Counted from the stretch's first letter, positions 48,501 through 63,500 are shown. The stretch: DNA of 64,000 nt from Chionis minor (GCA_013398295.1 VZSF01009132.1:132356-196355); one strand, 5' to 3'. The notes: generated by a model from the sequence alone, not told the origin. Translations and numbers: made by a program.

Positions 48501-51500
48501 ACAAGGAGTTTTGTCATAATGTTTTCTATCAGATGGGATATGGAACAAACTGCTTGCACCAAGAAACTTAAGACAGAACACATACAGATGAAGTTTCACC
48601 CATCGAGCTTCCCAAAGCATGTTCCAAGCAGCAAGTTTTGAACACTAGGGCAAAAGGATGAGTGGTGATTAACAACTTGCCTGTGGTACCAGAGAAAGGT
48701 CGCTTAAACTGCTCTTTAGTAAAGATACTGTTTGCACCACAAAGATCCAGGATAATGTTTTTAAAATTCAGATTTATACATACCTCTGTTCAGTAGGCTC
48801 AGTTCTTTGGGAAAGCAAAAGAACACTTTCCTGTTTCTCATGTACAACCGGGACCTGAGGTGGCGAGATTGGCTCATAGGGCTCTGAAGTGACATGACTC
48901 CTCTCTGGAGATTTTCCAGGTCTACATCCATAATTTAGAGACAGATAAGGACTCTTAATGCATGTAATGCAACAGTTAGCACGTGTCATTACAGTTGTTA
49001 CATAACTACTTGGGTCTAGTTATATACGTTACATGCTTTACTATGCTTGGCAATCTCAAAAAGATGACTTTCAATTGTCCATAATGACTCCGATAAGTTT
49101 TAAGTAATTAAACATCTCCACCCCTCTAAAGACTAGAAATTAAGCAGAAGTAGTGAAGGGTAACAGTTATAAGCTATGTTATGGAGCCAAGCAATTGCCA
49201 AAAACAGTGCAAGACAGACATTGCCCAGAAAAAAGACCAAAAGATACCTCTACTTCTGATGTACATCAAAATTACTGCACTATTTTTTATAAATATCTTA
49301 TTTGGGCATTAATTAAATTTGTGGTTAAACTGAATACATGCATTACCTCCCCCTGGACTTGTCAGACAGATTTTCAGGTGACACTCTAGCACCTGGCCGC
49401 TGGTGGTGGACAGACTGTGACTGTGACTCAGGGCTGTAGCGATTCGATGTCTTTGCCCGGGTAGAAACAGGCGTTGGAGCAGGGGTGGAATTCTGGAATG
49501 TAGTGGTGGGAGGTGGCAAAGAAGCCTGAGAAGCTGCTTGGTTTCTAGCAAAGTCTTGTGTAATAATTTGCTGATTGTGACCAAAAAAAAAAAAACCCCA
49601 GAAGAGAAATCTTGGTCAGACATTGGCCAGAGTGTACACATTCACAAACTGGACGAATATGAGACTGATTGCAACAAACGAGATGATTGTAAGTTCAGAC
49701 ACATTACTGTACAATATCCTCAAGTAAAACTAATAATTACACAATTATCACGTTCCAAAACATGTGTTTTCATCATCAAAATATAACTTTTCACATCAGA
49801 AAAGATGTATGCAAATAAACCTACACAGATGTGATCAGCAAGGGTGATAAGTCGATGGGTCCTGGGCACATGTGCCATTCCTTCTGCTTGGGAAGAGGGA
49901 GCTGGAGGTTGCTGGGGTGAAGGGGGTTCCTGTTGTGTCCTGTAGCGGTGAATGGGCCCCTCATATTGCCTGTTTGGGTCATCTAGTCGAAGAAGAAAAC
50001 GTTTGTCTGTTAAGATGGTATTACTGAAGCTTCAAGGTTTGAAAGTTCTGTGCTTACAAATTTAAAAGTTGTGATGTTTCTGCATTAGATTTTAGGTATC
50101 CTGTGTGATAACCACCTTTTCCCCTTTCATATATAGGCCACAAAATATAGAATAGATAAATAAAGCTTCATTCCGCAATGCAGGCAAATTTCAGCTCATT
50201 TCTCACCTGCGAACTACTGTAATAGTTCGATCTTTACTAACAGGTAAAAAATTGTGAGCATCAACACCTATATGCAATAATTTTAAAGAATATATTGACA
50301 ATAAATTTCTTGTTAAATTAGCTACGCTAATGTAAAGGAGTTTTGTTTAATGCCAAGTGTCAGTTCCAATACATTTGCTCTAGTTTTTCCACAGATCACT
50401 GCAACAACGTGCTTACAACAAAAGTCTCTGAAAAGTTAAGAATGTGGTAAGCAGCCACTTAAAGACTCCTGAGATATTTTAACTTTATTATGAGTTCATG
50501 GAGCTGGTAAATATAAGCAAGATAATTGAGGGAATATTGGCACGTGTAGATAAACTTACTCTCTGCCTGGCTTGGTTTAGGTGTCTCTTGTTGGTAGGGC
50601 TGTAGCTTTTCTTGGGTAGGTACAGGTGAATTTGCAGGGCTAATCACCTCAATGGCATCTCCAGGAGCTTCATACCGGTGGGAGGATACTGAGTATCAAG
50701 CAAAGGTTGTGGAATAAGGTGTAAATATCACAGAAGATTTTTGTTGCCTATATACAGCAACACTAGTACTTCCATTAAAATGACAGCAGTGAAATGAAAG
50801 TCAAAACACTGTCTTTCTCACAATAACCATGGTGAAACAAGTATTTCCATAAAGCAATATTTCATTGTAAACAAAATAATTTTAGGATTCCTGACTTCTG
50901 ATGATGTTAGTTTTATTATCCTGCATTTCATGTCATACCATAGAATCTGAACAAAGCAAACAACTCTGATTTTGCAAGAATCTTTAGTCACTATATGCAA
51001 AAACTGCATTTGCTTACGAAGTGTCTCCACTGCGTATTTTATCATTAAACATCAGAATCATTTCACAGCTCATCATCTCCCTAAAAGGCTAAGACAGACA
51101 GCAAAGAAGTAGATAGTTACTAAGATACGTACAACTACTGGAAGAATCTGAACTTTGAGAGCCCCTATCTCGTGCATCCTTGTCTGAAGCAATCTGTCGA
51201 GTGATGATCACATCTATGAAGTTAGCAGCAGTAATTGTAGTCTTTCCTCGAGTTCTCAGCTCTTCCTCGTACCTGGATTTAGGAGGAGGTCCTTTCTCTT
51301 TACCAGCCTCTGAATACACTACTGATGAAGACTGTCCCTGGGCCTTGCCACCAGAAAAATTTGCAGATGTATAGGGGCACTGGACAGGCCTCTTTTCTAC
51401 CTCCAGTGCCTTCTGTTCCATCTGCTGCTGTTCAGTAACCACAGCTGACCGGCGTCCCATATTCTCTTCTATTCTGGTTCCTTCATGCTTGCTCTCTTTT

Positions 51501-54500
51501 GCTTTGGCAACTTCCATCTGAGGAGCAGAGGCTGCAGCATCTACTAGTGCTGCAAGGGCATCAGCAGCAGTGTTGTAACGGGAAGCTGGCAACCCTTGAG
51601 TAATAGAGGGAGCTCCAGGGGTGAGCTGCCTGTTGGCAAACATTGAATATTCTGAATTATATCACATGAAAAAAGAACTAGAGCCATACCATGTGTACAA
51701 CAAAGTGAAGCTTTTGTGACATTAATTTCTACCCAAACTGGACTGGGTGAAAATGAATTTCTGATAGATGCAAGAGCAATCGTATAGTGGTTATCCTCAT
51801 CTTGTAGTATTTTCCTCAGGCTAAATGCACTTTTTAATAAGCTCAAATATTAGAACAGACACCTCTGCAACAGTAACTTAAGAAACATACATGATACGTA
51901 GCTGAGCAGCGGGATCCAAAGGTGTGATTACACTTGTCCCATTGGTTCCTTGAAAAATACTAGGCCTTTGCTGCAGTATGTTTTCCTGGCTTCTAACTGA
52001 AGGAGACGGGGACCGAACATATCCGTGACTGCCAGGTCTGCCAGGCTGCTCTGCACCTGCAGAACATAGAGCAGAGGGGAACAAACAAAAAATATATAGA
52101 TCACTCGTACAACACTGCAGAATTCTGTATCAGTGTCGCCTCTACTACTCCGGAAGTGGCTATATGTATTAAAGGTTTAAATGGCAATATTCTGTTTACA
52201 ATGGTCGAAACGACATGCAAGTTGTGCTAGCGATAACAGAGATTCACACCATTCCCTAGGTACTACATTGCTATGAGAGAAAGATCAAGAAGAACTGCTA
52301 GGTAATAGGAACCTGCCTTAAATGCAGACTAAAACCAAAATGCGTAATATGCTGTTAATAAGCTGCATGTTGCTAAGAGTGGCTATAGAAAATGAGCAGT
52401 TACAGTCTACAAGACAACTGATCCAAATGTAGCAACGTGCACTCACCTGGTCGAAGATAAAGTTCAGCAGGGACTGAAGCTATTCTCTCCCTCTCTCGTT
52501 CTCGTTCTCTTTCCCGCTCTCGCTCCCGTTCCCTCTCCCTTTCCCGCTCCCGTTCCTTCTCCCTCTCTCTTTCCCGTTCCCTTTCAGCATTTGCAGCTGC
52601 AGAAGCTGCCAGGTGTGTAGGGTGTCCTGGAAGGTCCACAAGATAAAATTAAGTAGCAAACAGAGATACTCAAGGATAATTTGATGTAAACACTTGCCCA
52701 TATATTCTGCCATCCACTTACAGCAAAATTTCTCAAATACATTTTCATTCCACTCAAGACTATCCACTTATCTAGGAAGACAAAAGCTGAACATACAGTG
52801 ACAGTGGGAGGCTCGACAGCCTTTTACTAAAGCGGTTTCTATACAGTTAGAGACTAGACAGCTTATAGACCCATATTCCACCCTTCAGCACACATAATAT
52901 GAGGTTGGTGGAATCATCATCAAACGACTACAAATAATGACCTGACAGAACGAGGCAAATTCTGAATATGACAGTGTTCCTTCAGCTATTAACATAACTA
53001 TAAAGGATATAATTAAGAAAACCTTTGCTATCCAACTGAGAAGTGCACGCAAAAAAGCATTGCCTGAGAAAAATATCAAAACATGATGTTAATGAAAGCT
53101 AAATAAAGATGGTCAATTATCTCCTCAGCATGTCAGACGATTAGAGATGTCACCAAATCATAAGAGGTCTTACCTGGTGACAGAGAAGCAGGATTGTAAG
53201 GCCTGGGAGGGAACGTAAGCTGGGTACCGGGGATATACGTGATTCTCTCCATGGGTGGTGTGCTTGTTCCTCCAGGATGAGGCACTAAGATAGTGGGAGC
53301 CATATTGTTTAGGTCAATAATTCCTGTTAGGAGATGACACACGTAAGAATGGCCGTTCAAGGACAGACCGATGGTCCACACATTATACGTTCTGTTCATT
53401 GACAATTGTCAGCAGTGAATGTATGGTGAAAAGATGTAAGAATAAGGCAAGTGCAGAACTACATTCCACCTGGTTATACTCTCTTATATCTGGCAATCAG
53501 CAATTTAGAAGCATACTAACCCAGAATTTGCATTTCTAGCACTCCCTTTAATTGCCCTTCAACAAAAATACAGTTCACCTCTACTCAATAATCCCATCTT
53601 TTAGCAAATGGTATTATCCAGTATCATTCACTACCTTTTTGCAGACGTTTTCTATTCATAAAATGAAATGAAATGTTGAAATTCACAGGTCCCACTGGAA
53701 CTCCAATATAACTTCCCCTACTACAAAAAACACTTATCCTTTCTTTTCCAAACAAAACTCTACAAGATCTTCTACCTTATCCGCAAGTAGTAAGTCCTAC
53801 CAGCCTAATTCCCTCACATTTGCTATCTTCCATTCTACCAATAACTATCAAACCCAGCATAATTGATAGACAGATTATCATACCCAGTAACCAAGCTGGT
53901 AGAATGTCATGTAACCCAAGGATCCATAACTATTCATTTTATTATTTTGTTCTAAGACTTTGCTCAACATTTCAATGTGAAAGAGTCCTTCAAACTTGTG
54001 TCCCATAAAGAAAATTTCCATTGCAGAAATATAAATCTCTCCACAGTGAACAAAGCTGCAAAAAAAGTTGCTTTGCTTTTTTGTAATGGCCTGATCTCCT
54101 AAGGCATTACTTCTGAATTTTGATGATTTATCAGTTCTTACAGTTTCGTTGCCAAGCTTCTTGCTTCTGGTGTATCTGGAGAAGTTACTACTTCGTTTGG
54201 CTTTATAAGTTGTTCCTCAATTTTTTTGACCTTTGTGGTCTTACATTTAACTTGTCCATTTTCTTTGTTTGAGGAGTTACACTTTTGTGAGACCTCTTTT
54301 TACTTTTAATAGCTCCTTCCTGCTGCTGTTAAATGTTCATATTGATTTAGGCTTTTCCCCACCCTGCAACAGGTCACAAACATTTGCTAATGCTCTAACA
54401 AAACACCTTTAAACAATCACCATGTTCTTCACAAACATTACCCTTTTAGCTGTTGGTTTTATTTTCATTTTGAACAAGCTCTCATTTTTATACAATTCTT

Positions 54501-57500
54501 TTTTCTGAAGTCTGAAGACGAGTTAAATATGCTTCTGAATTTAAACTACCATAAAACAGTCTAGCTTCTTGAACACTAATAAACCTTACAGCCTTCCCTT
54601 TAACAATATTGATTACATACAGTTTTCCTTTATACCCACAAAAGCCAGATAGATGTATGACAACTCATTTGCAAATGCATCTATACATATGCACTTGTAT
54701 GCATATGTGCATCCATCCAAACACATACATTTATAAGCAGCAACAAAACAAACCAACCACACCACATATCGGAAACACAGTTTAAAGAACATCAGAAAAA
54801 ACACAGGCATACCTCTTGCTCCAGCATATGGGAGAGCTAAAGTTTGCTCTCTAGGAGATAATCCTCTCGTTATATCAGGCCGTAAATTGACTTGCATCTG
54901 CTGTGAGGTAATGTAGTCATTTAGGATTGTCTGCCGTGTATTCTCCATTGCGTAAAGCTGATACTGACTTGGATAGCCTGGGGTGGGCGAGAGCTGCCTT
55001 TGGAATAGGTAAGCAGCAGCAGCTGAGGGTGAAGGAGGGGGGAAAAAGATGATTTAGGAAGCAGCATGAGTGATATTGAAACGATGAAAATTTCAGATGT
55101 TTACACAGCTTCAATGAGAAGCACTATCAATTCTCTATAGTCAGTACCAAATTAATGAAAATAGCATTTTAATACTGATGTTTTATTGAATTTATGCACT
55201 GTATGCAGAATAGGAAAAGCTGCAAATCCAGATTGGAGATATGCATTAGAGAAGATACTTGATTAAAACTATAAATCCTCAAGTTCTCAAAACGTATAAA
55301 GGGCTGAAATACCTAAAGAAGGTTAAAATACCTCACAGAAGTGGACTGATGGATATGTTAAAAGGAATTCTACTGTGCTTAATATGACCAGGGATAACCT
55401 GATAATCTTTCAGTAGGAATGATTCACAGTCCTGAACAGAAGAATCCTGATTACACTTTTATTCTATAGAATCTTCCATATGCTTCTTTAAATAGCTTTC
55501 CTGAAAGCTTTTAATATATTTCACAAATACTTATTTAAAAATACTGCCTGAACTTTTTAACAAAACAGAAGCAACCTGGCAACTTCCAAAACAAAGTAAC
55601 AGTATTATACAGTAATATTTTAGTATGTTTCTTCGTTAGATATTAAACCCCCCACTAAACTGAAATCAAACCACAGCAGTGTGTATACATATCCTTTGAT
55701 ATTTTGCTTTCAATAATTGCTTTTTATAGGTATTTTTTCTGTGCAAAGCATACAACATTTCTACAACTAAAAAACACAACACAAACATATTTACCAGGAT
55801 CCAGAGCCCTGTGAAATGGCATAGCAGGATCTAAATGAGGAGGGATGTGACTCCTATAGACTTCAGGAGTTGCTCCTCTGTGATGAGGGTCAAAAGGACT
55901 GTGAGTCACTACAGGATCAACCCCTGGGACTGGAGATTTTGCTGGCACACTCTCCCTCTGTGTCGGAGTAAGTGTGTTTTTCCTTTCGTGATTTGCTGGC
56001 TTCCCAGAGGATATTCCAGCTAAAAACATTGAAAAACCCAAATTAATAAAATGCGTATTTTCCAATAGAAAATTCAGCTGTAACTATACACTGGCTCCCA
56101 AGGAATGTTCTAGAGGACACTGCAATCTGCTACAATAAATCACAGGTAATATTTTATTCACAAACTATTTCTAGTGAAAAATCTAAATCCTAAATCCTAA
56201 GACTGCTTGCACTTCACCATATTATCTTCCTCATCCTAGATACCTCTATAATTTAGGAATAGGTTCTGCCCTCAAAACACTTTCAGTGTGATCCATAATC
56301 AAATGCAAATTGAGACTGAATTGCCTTCCCACCTCCATGTTACAATATGGCAGACTTTCATTTCCTTATGTCAATTAACAGCTTACAGCCTTCTAAAATT
56401 CCTTCTAGCCACCCTCCAAACTGAGAGAAACCATTAGAACAAAATAAAAAAAAAAAGTAGAATGGATTACAGAAATCAGTTTAAAAGTAAATTTAAAATT
56501 GAATTGAATTATTAAAACTTCGTGTCTTACTCTGGATAAGAATAACATACCCTCACTAACTCTATTCATCATAGGTGAACTCCTGGACATTGGACTCTGA
56601 TAGTTCACAGGTGTCCTCCGAGCATTGGTATCATCATAAATCCCAGGGCTCAGCTGTGATTTGGGAGTTTCATGAAGAGTTGACCTGAGAACAGAGGGAC
56701 CAGAGCTGACTACTGACGTGTGACGGGAACGTACTGCATCCCCGGTCTTCACATCTTCATATTTTCCTCGCTCCACCACCTTCACATTTTCTGGCACCAT
56801 TTCCAGCTGAGGCATTCCACGGGGTAGCTTGCTTGGTCCAGTGATTAAAGATTTTACATTGTGTTTGATGGCAGACTGGCCAGAGTTGCTTTCATATTTT
56901 ATGGGTGTGCCCTGAAAAGGTGAAAAAGATCAGGTAAGGTTATCCTGCCAATGTTTCGCTCCTGCTAAAAAACTCACATTACTGGTAACGCAGTTCATTG
57001 CTTCTATCCCATTAGCGGAGAATACACCTGTATCTTAGTGACTGTTACTTGTCAGTTCTCTCACATTTGCTTGTAAGTGTGTTCCCTACAGGTGAAGCGT
57101 CAGAATTTTTCTAATGCACAGAAAATATTTTTAAGCTTTCTAAGTTGGTAGCTTTCTTAAAACACCTCCCCTTCCCCGATTTGTCATTACTCAAATACTC
57201 TGAAATGATTAACTACTGAGTGTGTAGTAACTGTATGAATCCCGTAGTGGTTTTTGTATTTACCTGAGATATGGAGCCTTCTATGATTGGCCTGGTCGTC
57301 TGCACCATTTCAGGAGTCTTGCGACTCTCCTGGCTTAATAGGTCCTGTCTTGGGATTTCATGGATGGAACGACCCATTTCTTTTATAGTAGTCACTCCAT
57401 CATACGGTTTCCCCTTAGTAATGGCTCCTTCAAACGTCCTTATGGGAGGTGACTCTCTCTTAATCTGTTTAGGGTACTTCAAGCCTTCTTCAAAACTTTC

Positions 57501-60500
57501 AGCTGTTGCTCTTGGTGTGCCTTTTATAGAAAGAAAGAGTCACGTTACTGGTATTAATAATTACTGAGTCTCTTTTCATCAACAGAGTAACTACCTACAC
57601 GTCATAATACAGGAACTTTCTTTTGCTATATTCTATGATAATATATTCTGAAGACTAAAAAAATGGCCACAAAAATAACACGGAACAAATATTCAATCTA
57701 TTACTGAAAGCATCCCAAGCCATTTCAGATGCTGAAATAAACAAAATGGCATACATCTTCAGAGGTCTGGGGAATTGTTAGTGTTCATTTAAAAAAACCA
57801 GTTATAACTACCAAGTATTATTAGTACAGTACTAGTTCTGTCCATTAAGTATATTTAAAAAAAGGCTGTTTTCAAAAAAGAAATAAAACAGTATGTTTAC
57901 ACACTAGCTTTGTATACAGCGTATCAGAAAGCTGCTGACTTATGCTCTGAAAATACGTTTAATAAAATAAACTCCACCTTCAACACAGCTACCACTGTTA
58001 ATAACGGCTTGAAGGTTCAGAAATCCAGACTTCTGAGGCTACAATTAACGCTTGCCTTCTAATCTTGCAATACTTTACCTTGCATTATAGAGCCGGACAA
58101 CACTGTTCTCTCTTTTAGTTCAGCATGTGGGCTACCCCTAGGCAATGCACGGCATATTAAACCTAAAATTAAAATTAACATAATTTAGAGAATTAAACCA
58201 GTGTTCGAAAAAGCCCCCAAAACAACAGAAAGCCTCGTCCTTTTTACATGCGTTACAGATAGTATCTGTATCACAGTAGCGCCCAGAGGGCCTAGCCTCA
58301 GTATGCTAGACATTGTACCAACATGTTATAAACACCATCCTGCCCTAAAAAAATTATCTTTCCGTTCAAGTATTCACGCTACTGCGTTGTTGCAAGTTTT
58401 AACACGTTTAGAAAACACATGGTATTTTTTTGTAATTAAGCTTAACTCTTGTCCCAAAAGCAGTCACTGCTTCTCTTACACTCCAGTTTCCTTACCTAGT
58501 AAAAGAAAGGGGTTCACGATGGGAAGTGCAATAAAAAGGAAAAAACCTCCAAAATATACCTCCATATCCTCCAAATATATCAAAGTTCATATTAAATCAT
58601 CTGGGAGGAGTTGAATTTACTGTTCCTAGAGTAGGAATCTAAATCAACCCCCCAAAGAACTCATAACTTTCCACAGTTTTAGGATAGAAAATGTGCCAGA
58701 GTGACGAGATGCAGCATAGAAGTGTCAGAGCAGCTTCTCGTATGCCAAAAGAGCCCAATAACAAGCCAAATGCATCAGCAATTTAAAGGCAACTTGAATT
58801 TCTATATAAAGTGCAGAAACCTCTTATTCATATTATTCCATCTGATGAAAATGTACACAAAATAGCCTTTAAGGGTTACCCAAAGATGGGTCAAAATGCA
58901 CTTAAGGTGTTAAGACTCCATAGTTTAGGCATGAAACATTTTCTTTTGTTTGTATTTTTTAAAAACAATCAGAAAAGTTATGTAATGGCCTGACTTGACC
59001 TTTGCAGGCATAGTTTGATTACAGTTTATTAAATCAAAATAAAACTAGGGATGCCCTGAAGCAGGATACGGCAGCTGTGCAAGTCCTCTGCGTGGCGTAA
59101 TTTAAGAGGTTTATTACAGGAATGCAAAAAGTCACGCCAATGTGTTAGCGAGTTACTATGCCATGGCTGAGGCCAATATTTAACTGAATGGGTGTCTCCG
59201 TGGAGTCCACGCTAGTATGACTCATTGCTGTTCGAGCTCTGCGACAACCCGCTGGGACTGTGAAGAGTCAGTTCCATGTGTCAGATCTCCCGAGAGGAGC
59301 ACGTGCTAGCTGAACTACCTGCAGCTACGGGAATGCGCCAGCAAAACAAAGGAAAACTAGTAACCAGCATGCTTTAACTGTAGTGGTTATTACATGGATT
59401 TGATTAGCGGAATAAGACTTAAATCTAATTCCTCTTTTAGTCTGCTCCATAAACTGTAAATACTCTTACATCGCTGCAAAAGGTTTGGATAAAACACAGA
59501 ACACCTTGGAAGCAGCTGTGCTTACCTTCCAGCGGCGCAGACACTGGAGACTCCCGCATGGACATTCCTTGCTTTATATTTCCTTCCATTGTATCATAGC
59601 TTCTCTTTAAACTGATTTCATGAGCAGTTCTTGGACTTCTTGTTCCTTCGCGAACATTTTTAATAGCTGGCAAAATTTACAAGAGCATGGTTAGGAAATG
59701 TGGACAATAGAAAAGAGACACATGAGCATTACATTTAACGAGATGACTGGTCATTAGTACTTTAACAACACAACTTCAACATATCATCGTAACATTACAT
59801 CTCAACCTTAAAAAGGTCTTTTACAGTTTGTTAAAAATATATTTGTTCAAGCAGTTACTCATTTATCAGTATTTCAACTGAAGTTCAAAGTTACATGATA
59901 CATTTCTTTTGATTTTAGTACAGATCATTTTAAACTTGTTTGTTTAACCTGTCAAACTAAAAATATTCCATGACAAATCAGAAATAAATGGCACAGAAAT
60001 TAAATAGTTTAACTATATTTTAAATGCATAGTACAGGAGACTCTTCGGAACACAGGTACAATTTCTGGATCACTTTAATTCTCATACCCTCAAAACCACA
60101 CGCGGGTCAATACTTGTCCTAGATGACACCCCAGTGACTGAGGCGTCATCCTATCCACTTGGAAGCAGATATATTTCAGCTATGGATTATAAAGGCAGAG
60201 CCTGCTGCAGACTTGACTTTGATCAGGTAGAATATACAAATACTCACTATCGTAAGATAAAATGTGCCCACTTTTGCCTTCATAAATAACATGGCCTTTG
60301 GCTGAAGCTTCCTCTCGGCACTTTTCTGGGCTGCTGTCTTCTGTAGCTAGCCGGGTGATAGTTCCCTTCAATAAGGCATCAGCTGCTATGCCAGACTGGG
60401 ACAGAGCTGGTGTACCCTGCATTTAAATCAATGCAAAATAACTCAGAACATGTGCATTTATTTAGGAGAATAGGGAGCAATGGAGGCAGCAAAAAAACCC

Positions 60501-63500
60501 AAACCCCACAACATTTTTTAGATCTAGAAAACCAATTACTATGGCTTAAACTTCTGCCTCTATTTATTAGTAAGATTATTTGCAGACAATTCACTATGTT
60601 GTTAAAAAATATGGAAAGAAGAATAGGGAGTACAATACTACAGAATTATTTAATGACCTGTAACATTTACCCTACAATGCCATTTTGGGGGAAGATAACA
60701 TATACTACATACTTATTGGTGCCATTAGGTTTTATTTCTACGCAAAGTAATGAAACCTGCCCCTCTCAGTGGAGAATTGTTACTATTGCTCTCTGTAACT
60801 AGAGATCCCAAATCAACCACAACAGTAGCATTTCAAAAATGATGAGCCAAAAGGGCTTAATTTACCTTTTTGGATTTAAATAGCATCTGCTCAAGACTGA
60901 TTACAGTTGATTTTAATATTTGAACTCAGGTGTGATGCTATTTTCACAGAAGTTGCTACTAAGACTTCAGTTACCAAAATCGCCGGTGGTTTTATTTTAA
61001 AAGTTCAAAAAGTCTCATATACATGAAGATGAAATCACGGTAATGCTGACTTCAGCAATAGTGGGATTTGACCATCTGATTGTATTAAAATTTCTTTTTT
61101 CACAGTTCCTACTCTGTGATATTAATTTACTTTTTCAGACATGCAAATACATTCACATTGATAGTTTAAACATGCTGGTTTGCTACAGCCTTCTCAGTAA
61201 GGGGAAAAATACCTGAGTTATGGAGCCTCTCAAAGAAGGAATGGTCTCAACAGAAACTTTATTGGTTGGAGTTCCTCGTGTTATACTTCCCTCCTGTATC
61301 GTTGTGGTACCTAATTTGAAATAATAAAGACATTCTGATAAATAAGAGAATAAATAAAAAAGTAGCTACTCTATTTGAAATAATTAAAAACTCTAGTGAG
61401 GACAGTTAGTTTACACTAAAATACAGGAAAAAATTCAGTTTAACAGCATGCATTTCAGGCAAACTATTTCCTCTTTTAACACAGAGTCTTTTACAGACTA
61501 AAAGTCTTTTACAGCATTAATCCACGGTATTGTGTTTCTTTTCTTTTGACGTATTTGGATATTTCACATGTATTGGTCTGTGTATGCTTTAGTGAACAAC
61601 TGAATTTTAAAATTGGCATGGCTTGAAACAAAGGTTTTTAAATGAGACCTGCAGACAGGAGGAGCTAGCTACAAATACACATGCTTCGGAAAACAGGGAG
61701 CAGATTAATCCTGTAATACTTAAAAATAACACTTCAGCAGTTTGAGCTCTAGATGTTAATTCTCTCAGTTTTCTCAGACTCTGACAAACTGTCTTAATCA
61801 GTATGACTTTCTTTACCTCGAACCACACTTTCATGTTGTGCCCTGACCAGGAGTCCCTCAGGTTGGGAATTCTGACTTCTGGGAGAAAATTCTTCTTGTT
61901 TGATATAGGGCAGAGAAGCTATTCAGAAGAAAAGGAAAAGAAAAAGTTGGGTGGTGAGTTTGGGGTTTTTTTCCTTCAATTATGAGTCATTAAACAGCCT
62001 ATATAAAACACACATCAGCTTTTCTTTTCTTACCAGATTTGGCTGACTCCTGCTGCCTTGGCAGCCCAAGAGATATAGAACCCACTGACGGCTTTGCCGT
62101 TTCTTGGGTGTAGGAAGCTTGACTATGGGATGTTAAGTAAGTGCCAGGTGTTCCCTGAAACAAATAATACATTATATATTAATTCTTGTTTCTGGAATGA
62201 AGATTCACATCTATGTTTAAAGGAGAATGCCAAGGCTACTATGATCCTATCTTTGAAAGCTATGGTACCCCACCGCAAATTATCAAAGTGCGGAACACCA
62301 GGAGTGTAGCGTCATTGTTTGGAGATGCAGTTCACCTAAACTGGACATCCTCAGCCATGCTACTAAATAACTGCAACATGTTCTATTTTCTAAGGCACCT
62401 GTAATTCCTGGACTTTTAGAGGTGGCATGGATAGGTCTTAAGTGTTAATGCTGTGAACACATAACTAAGTACAAGACGTTGAAAGTTGGTGAAAGGGCAA
62501 AAAAAATTACATAAGCGCAGATTTTCCAAAAATCATTCTCTTACTTGTGAGATCGAGCCTCCCATGATGAAGGAAGGTTTTTCTGATGGCACGCTTGTTT
62601 TGGAGGATGGAATGAGTGGTGGTGGGGGTCTGGTGGGTCTGGTTGTTGGAAGGCGGACTCCTTCAGGTATATTGGTTATTACTTGGTGAGGTGCTGGCTG
62701 GAGAACTTGGGGGAAAAATTGTGGGTTAAACATTACAGTCTGTTTCAGCTCTGCTAGTTGTTAGAGAGACAAGAACAGAAATAACAAGTAACACAGTTCA
62801 TCTGACAATTTCTGATGGGAATTGCCTCACAATACCCAAAAGCTACCTAGCTCTACTTACAACTCTGAAATTCACTATGTCCAAATGTATGTTATGCAGA
62901 GAAACTGAATGGAGAGTATCTAACCTTGCATCAAAGTTCAAAAAGAAATAATAAAAGCTGTATTGTAGAATTGCAGACTCTGAAAACTAAGCTTCTAAAA
63001 ATAACAGCTCAGGGTACATTCAAGTTTTCTGTTGTTTTCCTGTTTTTAAAGAAAGTTCTTATTCTTTAAATGGAATGCACCTGAGTCAAGTATAATCTAA
63101 GCTTCCCCGATTTTGTCTTTTCTTAGCACCATGACATGATACTCTGGAGGAAAAAGCAATAATCCAAGTTTCAGAATTAAGATTTGTCAGTTATTTCACT
63201 GTTTTATAAAATATTCAGACTATAATATTAAGCAATTACAGTCAGAAGCAAATGCCAAAGTTAGCAGCTTTCTCTTTTCCTTAACTCCACATTTCATAAG
63301 AATACAATGGTACTTGTATTAAGCCGAAAAACTCTTGATGACTTTGTCCCTATGCTGTTCTAACACTTTTCAGATCGTCCTATTTGCTTAATAAAATACA
63401 TGCGACGCAGCTGATGCAACAGAAAAGAACAAAAACACAGCCTCACTGGAGCTAGAAAAATACCAAGCACCTATTTACATGCACACACAGAAAATAATCT

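Noticed and set aside
48329..48583. Minus-strand ORF with a reverse-transcriptase-like tail, considered as a gene
   Set aside because: It is the frame-broken remnant of the CR1 element and not a host gene.
58201..58614. 137-codon + strand ORF antisense in an NCOR1 intron
   Set aside because: It overlaps the probable ancient repeat and has no conserved domain; chance reading.
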